Source: VAZQ01 sp963763365 (GTDB lineage Bacteria; Pseudomonadota; Alphaproteobacteria; Rhizobiales; Xanthobacteraceae). From it: 64,000 nt of DNA. Both the position numbers and the translations under genes were made by a program. Location of the stretch: contig CAVXOE010000018.1 in NCBI GenBank assembly GCA_963763365.1, positions 62,001 to 126,000 of the forward strand, read 5' to 3'. How positions within the stretch are numbered: position 1 is the stretch's first letter; each line of letters opens with the position of its first letter. This document shows, in pieces, positions 1 through 8,066 of the stretch. A model generated the notes under the pieces. That model ran no database searches. It worked only from the letters and a program-made list of their open reading frames with translations, and had not been told where the DNA came from.

Positions 1-1
1 G

Positions 2-283
2 GTGAGCTTCGGCGGCGGGCAGGTCGACATCACCTCGGGCAAGTACGTGTTCCAGGTGACGGAGGCCTACAAGATCGACGGCGGCAAGCTTGGGAGCCCG
101 CTCAAGGGCGCCATGCTGATCGGCAACGGCCCGACCGACCTCAACCGCATCAGCATGATCGGCAACGACCTCGAGCTCGATCCCGGCATCGGCACCTGCG
201 GCAAGAACGGCCAGGGCGTGCCGGTCGGCGTCGGCCAGCCGACGCTGCGCATGGACGCCATCACGGTCGGCGGGACGGGGTAA
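2..283 (+). CDS. tldD: TldD metalloprotease subunit, C-terminal part (cut by window start)
   Basis: Last 93 residues of TldD, which with PmbA/TldE forms a zinc protease that trims small proteins and modified peptides in the cytoplasm. The fragment shows the family's closing block: a PLKGAMLIG strand, an SMIGNDLELDPGIG stretch and the near-invariant GTCGKNGQGVPVGVGQP segment ending in TVGG. The HExxxH metal site lies upstream of the window. The frame is open from the first base, so the gene enters from the left. In E. coli, TldD/TldE has been linked to turnover of the CcdA antitoxin, and a ccdAB pair follows here 117 bp downstream. Confidence 0.93.
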   Translation: MSFGGGQVDITSGKYVFQVTEAYKIDGGKLGSPLKGAMLIGNGPTDLNRISMIGNDLELDPGIGTCGKNGQGVPVGVGQPTLRMDAITVGGTG

Positions 284-310
284 ACGCGCACGATTTCCCT
301 GGATATCCCG

Positions 311-338
311 GCGATCTGCTGACTGCGATCTGCTGACT
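311..338. repeat. 14-bp tandem duplication
   Basis: GCGATCTGCTGACT is repeated twice head to tail between tldD and ccdA. It may be a simple replication-slippage duplication in the ccdAB upstream region. No function is evident. Confidence 0.85.
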
Positions 339-360
339 GCGGTCTTGCCTGCCAGGTCTC

Positions 361-380
361 TGCGCATTACCATTGCGCAT
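361..380. promoter_or_regulatory. Candidate CcdA operator (repeated TGCGCAT)
   Basis: Two copies of TGCGCAT, each containing the self-complementary core TGCGCA, lie 13 bp apart just upstream of ccdA. Ribbon-helix-helix antitoxins of the CcdA type usually bind short repeated half-sites over their own promoter, so this is a plausible autoregulatory site. The call rests on position and symmetry only. Confidence 0.4.
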
Positions 381-399
381 AACCTGGGAGGCGCCCACC

Positions 400-651
400 A
401 TGATGAGCGAGCGCCCGGCCAAGAAGCGGGCCGTCAACCTGTTCGTCGATGCCGATCTGCTCGACGAAGCCCGCCGTCTGCGCATCAACATGTCCGAGAC
501 GCTCGAGCGCCGCCTGCGCAGCATCGTGCGGGCGGAGCAGGGCAAGCGCTGGCTGGAGGAGAATCAGGACGCGATCGCATCGATCAATTCCTTCATCGAT
601 CGCCATGGCCTGCTCGCCAACAAGCTGCGCTACCGGCCGGATACCAAATGA
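400..651 (+). CDS. ccdA: CcdA-family antitoxin
   Basis: 83-residue type II antitoxin that should neutralise the CcdB gyrase poison. The N-terminal half (about residues 8-35) looks like a ribbon-helix-helix DNA-binding unit. The C-terminal half carries the conserved toxin-binding pattern RWLEEN..AI...N.....GL......R. The start was chosen at the first of two adjacent ATGs because GGGAGG lies 8 bases upstream at 385-390. The stop overlaps the ATG of ccdB (ATGA), typical of coupled toxin-antitoxin operons. Confidence 0.88.
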   Translation: MMSERPAKKRAVNLFVDADLLDEARRLRINMSETLERRLRSIVRAEQGKRWLEENQDAIASINSFIDRHGLLANKLRYRPDTK

Positions 652-962
652 CCCGTCAGTTCGACGTGGTCGACAATCCCGATCCGCTCGAGACGGCGCA
701 TCGTCCTTACCTGGTCGTCCTGCAATCCGATCTCGTCTCGGGCCTCACGTCGACGGTCGTGGCGCCGCTTGTGCCGCACGATCAGATGAAGGGCGCCAAC
801 CGCCTCAATCCCATCCTTCAGGTGGAGGGCCGCGACTACTGGCTCGCCACCCACGAACTGTTTGCCGTCGATCAGCGGATTCTCCGCAACCGGGTTGCGA
901 CGCTCGCCGATCATCGCGACACAATCATTGCGGCGCTCGATTTTGTCTTCATCGGTTTTTGA
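648..962 (+). CDS. ccdB: CcdB-family toxin
   Basis: 104-residue toxin of the CcdB family, whose characterised members trap DNA gyrase on DNA. It has the family features: an N-terminal QFDVVDNPD strand, YLVVLQSDLV, a VVAPLVP segment, NPILQVEGRDYWLATHEL and the C-terminal helix with a final aromatic (FVFIGF). Length matches the family's usual ~100 residues. It begins inside the ccdA stop codon. No truncation or missing block is visible, so it is probably active or only recently silenced. Confidence 0.88.
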   Translation: MTRQFDVVDNPDPLETAHRPYLVVLQSDLVSGLTSTVVAPLVPHDQMKGANRLNPILQVEGRDYWLATHELFAVDQRILRNRVATLADHRDTIIAALDFVFIGF

Positions 963-970
963 AACGGCGC

Positions 971-1561
971 CTACCTCACCACGCCGGCGAGGCAGCAGGC
1001 TTTGCGCGCCGGCCGCGTGATGTGGCTCTTGAGATAGCAGACCGCCGAGTGCCCGATATAGCCGGGCCGCACATACGTGAAGGCGCGGCAGTTCTCCTCC
1101 GCTTCGCAGGCCGCCTGGCAGTTCTTGCCGGTGGTGTCGGTCGCAATGTCGAAGTGCCGGAGATCGCCGCCAAAGCGATCGATGCCGAATTCGATCGGCC
1201 CGGGCTTCGGCTCGATCACGCCGGTTCCGCGCACGCCCGACACACAGCAGGACGCCTCGACGCGTGGCATGACGCGCGACTTGAGCCAGCATATGGCGTT
1301 GGTGCTCTCCGTCATCGGATAGGAGAACGCCCAGGCGAGGCAGCGCTGATCGCGCTCGCAGCGCGCGGCGCACTGGGCGGGATCGCCTGACCGGATGGCG
1401 ACGCTCGCATAGTCGCTGCCCGGCCGGTCGGTGCCGACCTGCGCGATCGCGGGCGCCGACAATCCGGCGAGCACCAGCATGACGAGCGCGATCCAGCGAG
1501 GACCGCCATGCCTGCCGGTCCTCGACCGCGTCCGCCCGGTCGCACTTGCCATAGCCATCAT
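971..1561 (-). CDS. Secreted protein with two PAN/Apple-type domains
   Basis: About 196 residues. A basic N-terminus is followed by a hydrophobic stretch ending in AIAQ, which reads as a Sec signal peptide. The mature part holds two similar cysteine-rich units, each with a C..RC/AC...CxA/xF pattern, a CWLKS or CYLKSH segment and a closing CC. These are hallmarks of PAN/Apple modules that bind protein or carbohydrate outside the cytoplasm. The start is uncertain: the ATG pair at 1561 was chosen over in-frame ATGs further up because they only add unlikely sequence. Partner and substrate are unknown. Confidence 0.72.
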   Translation of the reverse strand: MMAMASATGRTRSRTGRHGGPRWIALVMLVLAGLSAPAIAQVGTDRPGSDYASVAIRSGDPAQCAARCERDQRCLAWAFSYPMTESTNAICWLKSRVMPRVEASCCVSGVRGTGVIEPKPGPIEFGIDRFGGDLRHFDIATDTTGKNCQAACEAEENCRAFTYVRPGYIGHSAVCYLKSHITRPARKACCLAGVVR

Positions 1562-1628
1562 GCAATCCATGTTAGAGAGGCAATACGGCGAAACGCAATC
1601 CGCCGACAGTATCATCGCGGAATGGATC

Positions 1629-3469
1629 ATGGCTCAAGCACACGGCGAATTCGGCTTTTTGGCACTCGGACTGGTGTTGCTCACCGCCGCGGTGCTGAGC
1701 GTTCCGATTGCGCGACGCCTGGGCCTCTCGGCCATCGTGGCTTACCTGGTGGCCGGCATCATCATCGGGCCCTACGGCATCGCGGCCTTCGGAACGCCCG
1801 AGAGCATCGTCCCGGTCTCCGAGCTCGGCGTGGTGATGCTGCTGTTCCTGATCGGGCTCGAGCTCGAACTCGGCAAGCTGGTCGCCATGCGGCGCGCCAT
1901 CTTCGGCCTCGGCGCAGCGCAACTGGCGATGACGGCGCTGGTGATCGGTGCCCTCGCCTACACCAGCGGCCTGCTGGGCTGGCGCGGCGCCGTGGTCGCG
2001 GGCCTCGCGCTCGCGATGTCGGCGACCGCGATCGCGCTGCAGATCCTGGACGAGCGCGGCCAGCTCCAGCAGGACTACGGCCAGCGTGCCTTCGCCATCC
2101 TGCTGTTCCAGGACATGGCGGTGGTGCCGCTGCTCGCGATCCTGCCGCTGCTCGCGCCCGGGGCCGACAGCACGCCGACCGGATTTGTCGACGAACTGCG
2201 TCCGTGGCGTGGATCGTGGGCGCCATCGCGCTCATCGTCGTGGCCGGCAAATATCTGCTCAATCCGTTCTTCCGGCTGCTGGCGCAGACCAACTCGCGCG
2301 AAGTGATGACGGCGGCCGCGCTGCTCGTCGTCCTGGGCGCGTCGCTGCTCATGCAGCAGGCCGGCATGTCGATGGCGCTCGGCGCGTTCCTCGCCGGCGT
2401 GCTGCTCGCGGAATCGAACTACCGGCACGAACTCGAAGCCGACATCGAGCCGTTCCGCGGCCTTCTGCTGGCGCTGTTCTTCATGGGCATCGGCATGACC
2501 ATCGATATGACGGTGGTGCGCGCCAATCTCTGGCTGATCCTCACGGCCGCGGTCGTGATCACGGTGCTCAAGGCCGCCATCGTCTGGCTCCTGTTCCGCA
2601 CCACCTGCATGCACCGCAGCGACGCTTTGCGGGCCGGATCGGTGCTCACCGGTGCCGGCGAGTTCGCCTTCGTGCTCATTCCGCTCGGCGCCTCGATGAG
2701 CGTGCTCGATCAGCGCCAGGCCAGCGTGCTGACGGCCATAGCGGCCATGACCATGCTGCTCGGCCCGCTGGTTGCGACCTTGACGGACACCCTGTTGCGC
2801 CGCGTGGCGAAGCCCGACCGTCGCGAGCCCGACGACTTCACCGGCGTGCAGGGCAAGGTGCTGGTGATCGGCTTCGGCCGCTTCGGCCAGATCGTGTCGC
2901 AGTGCCTGCTGGCCGAAGGGATCGATGTCACCACCATCGACAACGATCCCGAGATGATGGAGAGCGCCGCGCGCTTCGGCTTTCGCGTCTATTACGGCGA
3001 CGGGACGCGGCTCGATGTGCTGCGCGCGGCCGGCGCCGGCGATGCCTCGGTGATCGCGATCTGCATCGACGATCCGGAGGCTGCGAACCGCATCGTCGAT
3101 CTCGTGCAGTTCGAGTTTCCCGGAACCAAACTCTACGTCCGCTCCTTCGATCGCCGTCATTCACTGCAGCTTCTCGCCAAGAACGTCGACTACGAGATGC
3201 GCGAGACGTTCGAATCGGCGCTGGTGTTCGGGCAGAAGACGCTGGAGGCGCTCGGCCTCGATACCGACCGCGCCGCGGCGGTGCAGGAGTTCGTCCGCAC
3301 CCGCGACCTCGACCGTCTTGCCCTGCAGCAGGCCGAAGGGCTCGCCGCCGGCGTAGACCTGCTGCGCACGCGGATGGTGCACGAGCCGTTCAGCGAACCC
3401 TCGCGCGAGGTCGAAGCGCTCAACCCTGAAGCGAGAGAGATTATCGCGCGCGAAGCCGCCGAGCAGTAG
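1629..3469 (+). CDS. CPA2-family K+/H+ antiporter, KefB/KefC-type (one-base frameshift)
   Basis: Inner-membrane monovalent cation:proton antiporter with a cytoplasmic TrkA-N regulatory domain. The first ~190 codons give six or so hydrophobic helices (GLSAIVAYLVAGIIIGPYG, LFLIGLELELGK, SATAIALQILDERG). The rest of the membrane part and a Rossmann unit with GFGRFG near residue 413 follow in another frame. The switch falls at about 2195-2205, where one base seems to be missing: restoring a G in CGTCC gives ...ELRSVAWIVGAI.... The corrected product is about 613 residues, the usual length for the family. It is functional if the shift is a sequence error and a pseudogene if it is real. Confidence 0.85.
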
Positions 3470-3485
3470 GACGGGACCAGGGCGC

Positions 3486-3910
3486 GTGAATCTTGCTGGT
3501 CAAACCGCCGCCTGATCGGCCCATGGATTGTCTTTGTTCCGAGTGATGCAGGCGGCGTGCTGATGCACGCGGATTATCGACGTATCGATCATTTGCACGG
3601 TTGCGTCATGCGTAGCGGCCAGCGCGTTCATGATCCCGCGCCAGACGCCCGCCCGGCGCCAGCGCACAAAGCGATTGTAGCAGGTAGTGTATGGGCCAAA
3701 GTTGTCCGGCAGTTCGCGCCATGGTGCTCCGGAGCGCAGCACCCAAAAGATTCCATTGAGCACACGCCGGTCATTTACACGCGGAACGCCGCGCGGCTTG
3801 TTCGGCAGGAACGGCTTGATGGCCGTCCATTCGTGATCTGTGAGTTCGTAGCGCATGATTCGAGGCTCCGGTTTGGGAGCTTAAATCACGGCCCGGGAGC
3901 CGGTTTCAAC
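3486..3910 (-). mobile_element. Truncated IS5-family insertion sequence remnant
   Basis: The 5' part of an IS5-family (IS427-like two-frame) element in minus orientation. After the first reading frame stops at 3500, the overlapping second frame reads GGGLTSKIHA and then loses similarity near 3486, so the second half of the transposase and one end are gone. The outer boundary near 3910 is approximate and no terminal inverted repeat could be fixed. It separates the antiporter from an orphan binding protein and marks a rearranged spot. Confidence 0.7.
3500..3856 (-). pseudogene. IS5-family transposase, N-terminal frame (orfA) only
   Basis: 118 residues beginning MRYELTDHEW, with PFLPNKPRGVPRVNDRRVLNGI and WRELPDNFGPYTTCYNRFVRW. 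This is the DUF4096-type N-terminal domain of IS5-group transposases. In intact elements a second frame with the DDE catalytic residues is joined by frameshifting; here that part is missing beyond TSKIHA. The product cannot carry out transposition. It is a relic rather than an active element. Confidence 0.85.
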
Positions 3911-4074
3911 ATGCCATGCCAAGGAAGCCTCTTGGTCGCTATCCCCCCAGAAGCGGACTCGTTATTCTCACTTTGAGTTCTTCCGGTTATGACCCGACTC
4001 GGACATCCGGCTGCATCTCATGTTGCAGCAGCGAAGCCCGTGATAGATGCTGCCTTCTGAACCTGGAGGTTGGC

Positions 4075-5064
4075 ATGAAGCGCCGCGAGTTCATAACGCT
4101 GCTGGGCGGCGTCTCGGCTTGGCCGGTCGTCGCCCGCTCGCAGGCGTCAGCGCCGCTGCGCGTCGGGCTGCTTTCAATCGGCACCGATCCGGAGCGGCCG
4201 GTGTTCTGGACCCCGTTCTTCGAGCGCATGCGCGAACTCGGCTATGAGGACGGGCGGAGCGTCGCCTACGTCCGTGGTTTTGCCGCAGGCCGCGCCGACC
4301 GGATTGACGCAATAATCCGCGAAGTGGTCGCAGCGAGGCCGGCCTTGTTGGTCGTCACGGGTCAAGTCGAGGCGCTTGCAGTTCAGCGGGCCAGTCCATC
4401 GATACCGTGCGTTATGATCCTCGCGCAGGATCCAATCGGGGATGGCCTTGTCCCCAGCTTGGCGAGACCTGGCGGTCGCTTCACCGGGCTGTCGATGATG
4501 GATCTAGAAATAGACGACAAGCGCATCCAGCTACTGCGCACGGCCGTGCCGGAACTGTTGCGGGTGCAATTGCTGACGACCGGCAGCCGCGCTTCCCTTA
4601 GGCCGCGTATAACGAGCTGGGCGCAGCAACTGCAGGCCTCAGCTAGCGCGATGGGTGTCACCCTTGAGATCGTGCAAGCGGACGCACCAGATGGCATCGA
4701 ACGCGCGATTGCCCAGGCCGCCGCCACTGGCGTTCGCGGACTGGTCGTCTCCTTCGACGCCGGGTACGCTGCACACCGCCAAGCAATCGTTGACGCGGCG
4801 TTTCGGCACCGCATTCCGGTGATTTACGGCGCGCGCAACTTTGTCGTCGACGGGGGATTGATGTCATACTCGGCGGAAGTATCCGGCCTTTTCCGGCATG
4901 CGGCTGACTTCGTCGACCGGATCCTTCGCGGCACCGATCCAGCGATGCTACCTGTCGAACAACCCACAAAGTTTGAGTTTGTCCTTAATCTGAAGACTGC
5001 CAAGGCGCTCGGCCTGAAAGTTCCGGACCAGGTGCTCGCGATTACCGACGAGGTCATCGAGTAA
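4075..5064 (+). CDS. ABC transporter substrate-binding protein (COG2984/ABC_sub_bind family)
   Basis: 329-residue periplasmic binding protein of the ABC_sub_bind (TrpX-like) family. The N-terminus MKRREFITLLGG...A is the stereotyped twin-arginine-like leader of this family in rhizobia. The core contains RVGLLS, ERMRELGYEDGRSV, PCVMILAQDPIGDGLV..LARPGGRFTG and the closing LNLKTAKALGLKVP. The start at 4075 is set by GGAGGT at 4065-4070. No permease or ATPase gene accompanies it and it lies beside an IS remnant, so ligand and partner are unknown. Such orphan copies are common and often variable between strains. Confidence 0.9.
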   Translation: MKRREFITLLGGVSAWPVVARSQASAPLRVGLLSIGTDPERPVFWTPFFERMRELGYEDGRSVAYVRGFAAGRADRIDAIIREVVAARPALLVVTGQVEALAVQRASPSIPCVMILAQDPIGDGLVPSLARPGGRFTGLSMMDLEIDDKRIQLLRTAVPELLRVQLLTTGSRASLRPRITSWAQQLQASASAMGVTLEIVQADAPDGIERAIAQAAATGVRGLVVSFDAGYAAHRQAIVDAAFRHRIPVIYGARNFVVDGGLMSYSAEVSGLFRHAADFVDRILRGTDPAMLPVEQPTKFEFVLNLKTAKALGLKVPDQVLAITDEVIE

Positions 5065-5238
5065 CGATGATTCTTGCTGCGGCACAAAATGACGCGATTG
5101 GCACTTAGCGACCGATTTTGATTGTCCGCTCTTCGGTCGCTATCGGGGTAATAGCGGACATTCAGCAGGTCACACTCAACGAGCCGAATTTATGAGTACA
5201 CGGCCCGATCCGCGCGAACAGGGCGAGCCTCCCTATCT

Positions 5239-6774
5239 TCACCAAAAGCCCCGCGACCGCTGAGTGTCACGCCGGCGATTGTCATTTTGGGAGGTCCAGC
5301 CGCCGCGACCGAAGCCGAAGAAGCCATCGTTGGCGCTAGGGCGCGTCGCAGTGCGCGTGATGAGGCCGCCCTGCGGCTGGTCGTTCAGCGCAACGACGAA
5401 CTCCGTGCGATAGTTGGTTTCCTTGTGCAGCGGCTCGTCCGAGATAATGATCGAGGACCGCGGCAATGCGGTCGACGCGATGCGATCGAGCACGTCCTGC
5501 GGGATGGTAATGCGGTCGAGCGCGTCCTTGGCCTCGTCCCCGCCGTCGATCGAAACCGCGGTCCAGCGCAGACCCGCGTCGGCGCGCGCCATGGCCGTGA
5601 ACACATGCGTGCCGATCCGTTTTTCGGGATTGCGGATCGTGATCGGCACCTCGATGGTCGCATCGAATACCTCGCCACCGCCGTCCGGCGCCGGCTTATG
5701 TGTATTGCGCCGGACGTAAAGCTTCTGCGTCGCGCGGCTGATGTAGATCGAGACCGGCTCGAGCGCGAGCTTTGCATCGCTGGCCGCCTTGGCGCTGGCA
5801 TCCCGTTTGGCCTCGGCCGCCTTGGCGGCCTCCTGGGCCGCCGCGACCGCTTCGAGCTTCGCCTTTGCGTTGGCCTTGGCAGTGTCGAGTTGCGATTGCA
5901 TCTCGGCGGCCTTGGCGGCGGCTTTCTCCTTGCGCTCCTCGGCCTTCGCCCTGGCCTGGTCCGTCTTGGCGGCGGCGAGCGACTTCTCGGCGGCCGTAAG
6001 CTCTGCGTCGGCCCGGGTCTTGAGCGCTTCCAGCTTTTTCAACGCTGCCGTGAGCGGCGCCGCCTCCTTCGTCGCGGCCGCAGCAGCGCCCTTCGTCTGC
6101 TGCGCCAGCTTGGCCGCCTCGTCCGCCTCGCGGGCGAGTGTTTGGGCGCGCGCCGGCGCAGCCGCAATGATGTCTGCCTTTGGCGCGAACAGCGCCGGAT
6201 GGGAGACCGCGACCGGCTCTGCGTCGTTCGGCGAGATGATGACGCGGGTGCCGATATGCATCTTGTCGAAAACCTTTCCCGCAAAGCCAAAAGGCATGCG
6301 CACGCAGCCGTGCGAAGCCGCATATCCGGGCAACGGCCCGCCGTGCAGCGCGATGCCGTTCCAGGTGATGCGCAGCATGTGCGGCATCCAGGCGTCGTCG
6401 TAGAGGCTCGAGTGGTGGTCCCTGTTCTTCTCCACCACGCTGAAGACGCCGGCCGGCGTCTCGCGTCCCGTCGTTCCAGTCGACACCGGCGCGCGCACGA
6501 TCCAGCCGTCGGCATCGTAGAAGGTTACCTTCTGGCTCTTGATCGACACGATCGCCATGATCGGCTCGCCGGCCTCGCGCGGGGCCGCGGCTTCGACGGT
6601 GCGCTCGGGAGCCGGCTTACGGGGCGCGGCGCCGGCGGGCGGCGCCGCCGACAGCACCGTCAGCGCGGCCGTGGCGGCGAGCATTACAATTGCTGGACGC
6701 CGGCGCCGGATCGCCTCGGCGGATGGCGCTATTGTGAATTGATTTTTCACGTCATGCCCCGATTGAACTACCAC
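5239..6774 (-). CDS. L,D-transpeptidase (YkuD) with long coiled coil and second C-terminal domain
   Basis: 511-residue exported cell-wall enzyme expected to make 3-3 crosslinks in peptidoglycan or attach proteins to it. After an RRRR-preceded hydrophobic leader (about residues 22-50), a YkuD domain spans about 72-185, with the catalytic signature H144...S154-H155-G156-C157-VRM. Residues ~208-335 are Ala/Lys/Glu-rich and strongly predicted coiled coil. Residues ~340-490 form a further domain (VSIYISRATQKLYVRR...) that resembles a YkuD-like fold but has no SHGC. The first methionine was used; a start near residue 31 cannot be excluded. Confidence 0.88.
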   Translation of the reverse strand: MVVQSGHDVKNQFTIAPSAEAIRRRRPAIVMLAATAALTVLSAAPPAGAAPRKPAPERTVEAAAPREAGEPIMAIVSIKSQKVTFYDADGWIVRAPVSTGTTGRETPAGVFSVVEKNRDHHSSLYDDAWMPHMLRITWNGIALHGGPLPGYAASHGCVRMPFGFAGKVFDKMHIGTRVIISPNDAEPVAVSHPALFAPKADIIAAAPARAQTLAREADEAAKLAQQTKGAAAAATKEAAPLTAALKKLEALKTRADAELTAAEKSLAAAKTDQARAKAEERKEKAAAKAAEMQSQLDTAKANAKAKLEAVAAAQEAAKAAEAKRDASAKAASDAKLALEPVSIYISRATQKLYVRRNTHKPAPDGGGEVFDATIEVPITIRNPEKRIGTHVFTAMARADAGLRWTAVSIDGGDEAKDALDRITIPQDVLDRIASTALPRSSIIISDEPLHKETNYRTEFVVALNDQPQGGLITRTATRPSANDGFFGFGRGGWTSQNDNRRRDTQRSRGFW

Positions 6775-7071
6775 CCCGGGCCTCTGCCAGACGGGAATCC
6801 CGAGGAAGTAAGTTTGAGAAGGTGTGGATGGTTCCCGCTTTACCGCCCGTCGTCAATAGACCGCGCTGCCGATCATATTGTGGCATGCGTGAGTCTAAAT
6901 GTGGCCCGAAGCCGAAGTCGTTGAATGCCTGCTTTTCCGCCGCTGTCGGAGAACAAGCGAACATCCCTCGGGCTTCCCGATTTTATGAATACACGGCGCA
7001 GGGCTTGCCGCCGCCAGAGGGACGTCACATGCTGCCACACTTCATTGCGCGCGGCCCATCAGGAGTGGCAC

Positions 7072-8058
7072 ATGACGAGAGCGGCAATCTTCGGGACATC
7101 GCTGATCCTTCCCGCGCTCGCGCTCGCAATGACTCCGCAGCACGCCGACGCCGAACCGCTGTCCTCGCGGCCGATCACCATCGTGGTTCCGTTCACGCCG
7201 GGCGCCAGCGCCGACAACCTGCAGCGGCTGGTCGCCAAGAAGGTCGGTGACACCACCGGGCAGATCTTCGTCATTGAATCGCGTGGTGGCGGCGGTGGGG
7301 CGATCGGCGCGGCGGCGGTCAAGCAGGCGCTGCCCGACGGCAACACGCTGTTCCAGGCCAATGCCGGCACGCACGCCGCCAACGTCGCGCTCTACCCCTC
7401 GCTCTCTTACGACCCGGTAAAGGATTTCAAGCCGATCACCTTGATGTGGAGCTTCCCGCAGGTGCTCGCGGTGCCGGCGGACAGCCCGGCGAAATCGGTC
7501 GCCGACCTCGTCGCGATGGCGAAGTCGCGACCCGGCGGCCTGAGCTTTGCGTCGCAAGGCACCGGCGCGAGCGGGCACCTGCTCGGCGAGATGCTGAAGG
7601 CGCGCACCGGCGCGCCGATGGTGCACGTGCCCTATCGCGGCGCCGGACCCGCCGGTGTCGATCTCGCCGCCGGGCGGGTGGATTTCTTCTTCGTCGCCTA
7701 TGCGTCCATCGCGCCGCTGTTGCAATCCGGCAAGGTTCGCCCGATCGCGGTCACGGCCGAACAGCGCATGCCTGTCCTGCCGGAGATTCCAACCACCGCC
7801 GAAGCCGGCTTCGCCGGCCTGGCGCTCGACGCCTGGTTCGGGCTGGTCGCGCCGGCCGGCACGCCCGATGCCATGATCGGCAAGCTGCACGCGGCATTCA
7901 CGCAGGCGACGCGCAGCCCGGACATCGTCAAGGCGATCAGCGATCAGGGTGCCGTCGCGCTCGCGTCGGCATCACCGGCCGAATTCGCCGCGTTCATGAC
8001 CACGGAAACCGAAAAATTCGGCAAGGTCGTGCGCGCCGTCGGCGCGAAGGGCGAGTAA
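7072..8058 (+). CDS. Tripartite tricarboxylate transporter binding protein (TctC/Bug family)
   Basis: 328-residue periplasmic solute-binding protein. It has a Sec leader ending ADA, then the Bug-family landmarks: RPITIVVPFTPGASADNLQRL, a glycine-rich GGGGGAIGAAAVKQALPDG loop, YDPVKDFKPITL, VHVPYRGAGPAGVDLAAGRVDF and the closing LPEIPTTAEAGFAG. The start at 7072 follows AGGAG at 7061-7065. The tctA/tctB membrane genes are absent nearby, so it is an orphan. It ends 8 bp from the convergent P-type ATPase. The ligand is probably an organic acid, which is inference only. Confidence 0.92.
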   Translation: MTRAAIFGTSLILPALALAMTPQHADAEPLSSRPITIVVPFTPGASADNLQRLVAKKVGDTTGQIFVIESRGGGGGAIGAAAVKQALPDGNTLFQANAGTHAANVALYPSLSYDPVKDFKPITLMWSFPQVLAVPADSPAKSVADLVAMAKSRPGGLSFASQGTGASGHLLGEMLKARTGAPMVHVPYRGAGPAGVDLAAGRVDFFFVAYASIAPLLQSGKVRPIAVTAEQRMPVLPEIPTTAEAGFAGLALDAWFGLVAPAGTPDAMIGKLHAAFTQATRSPDIVKAISDQGAVALASASPAEFAAFMTTETEKFGKVVRAVGAKGE

Positions 8059-8066
8059 GCGCGAGC

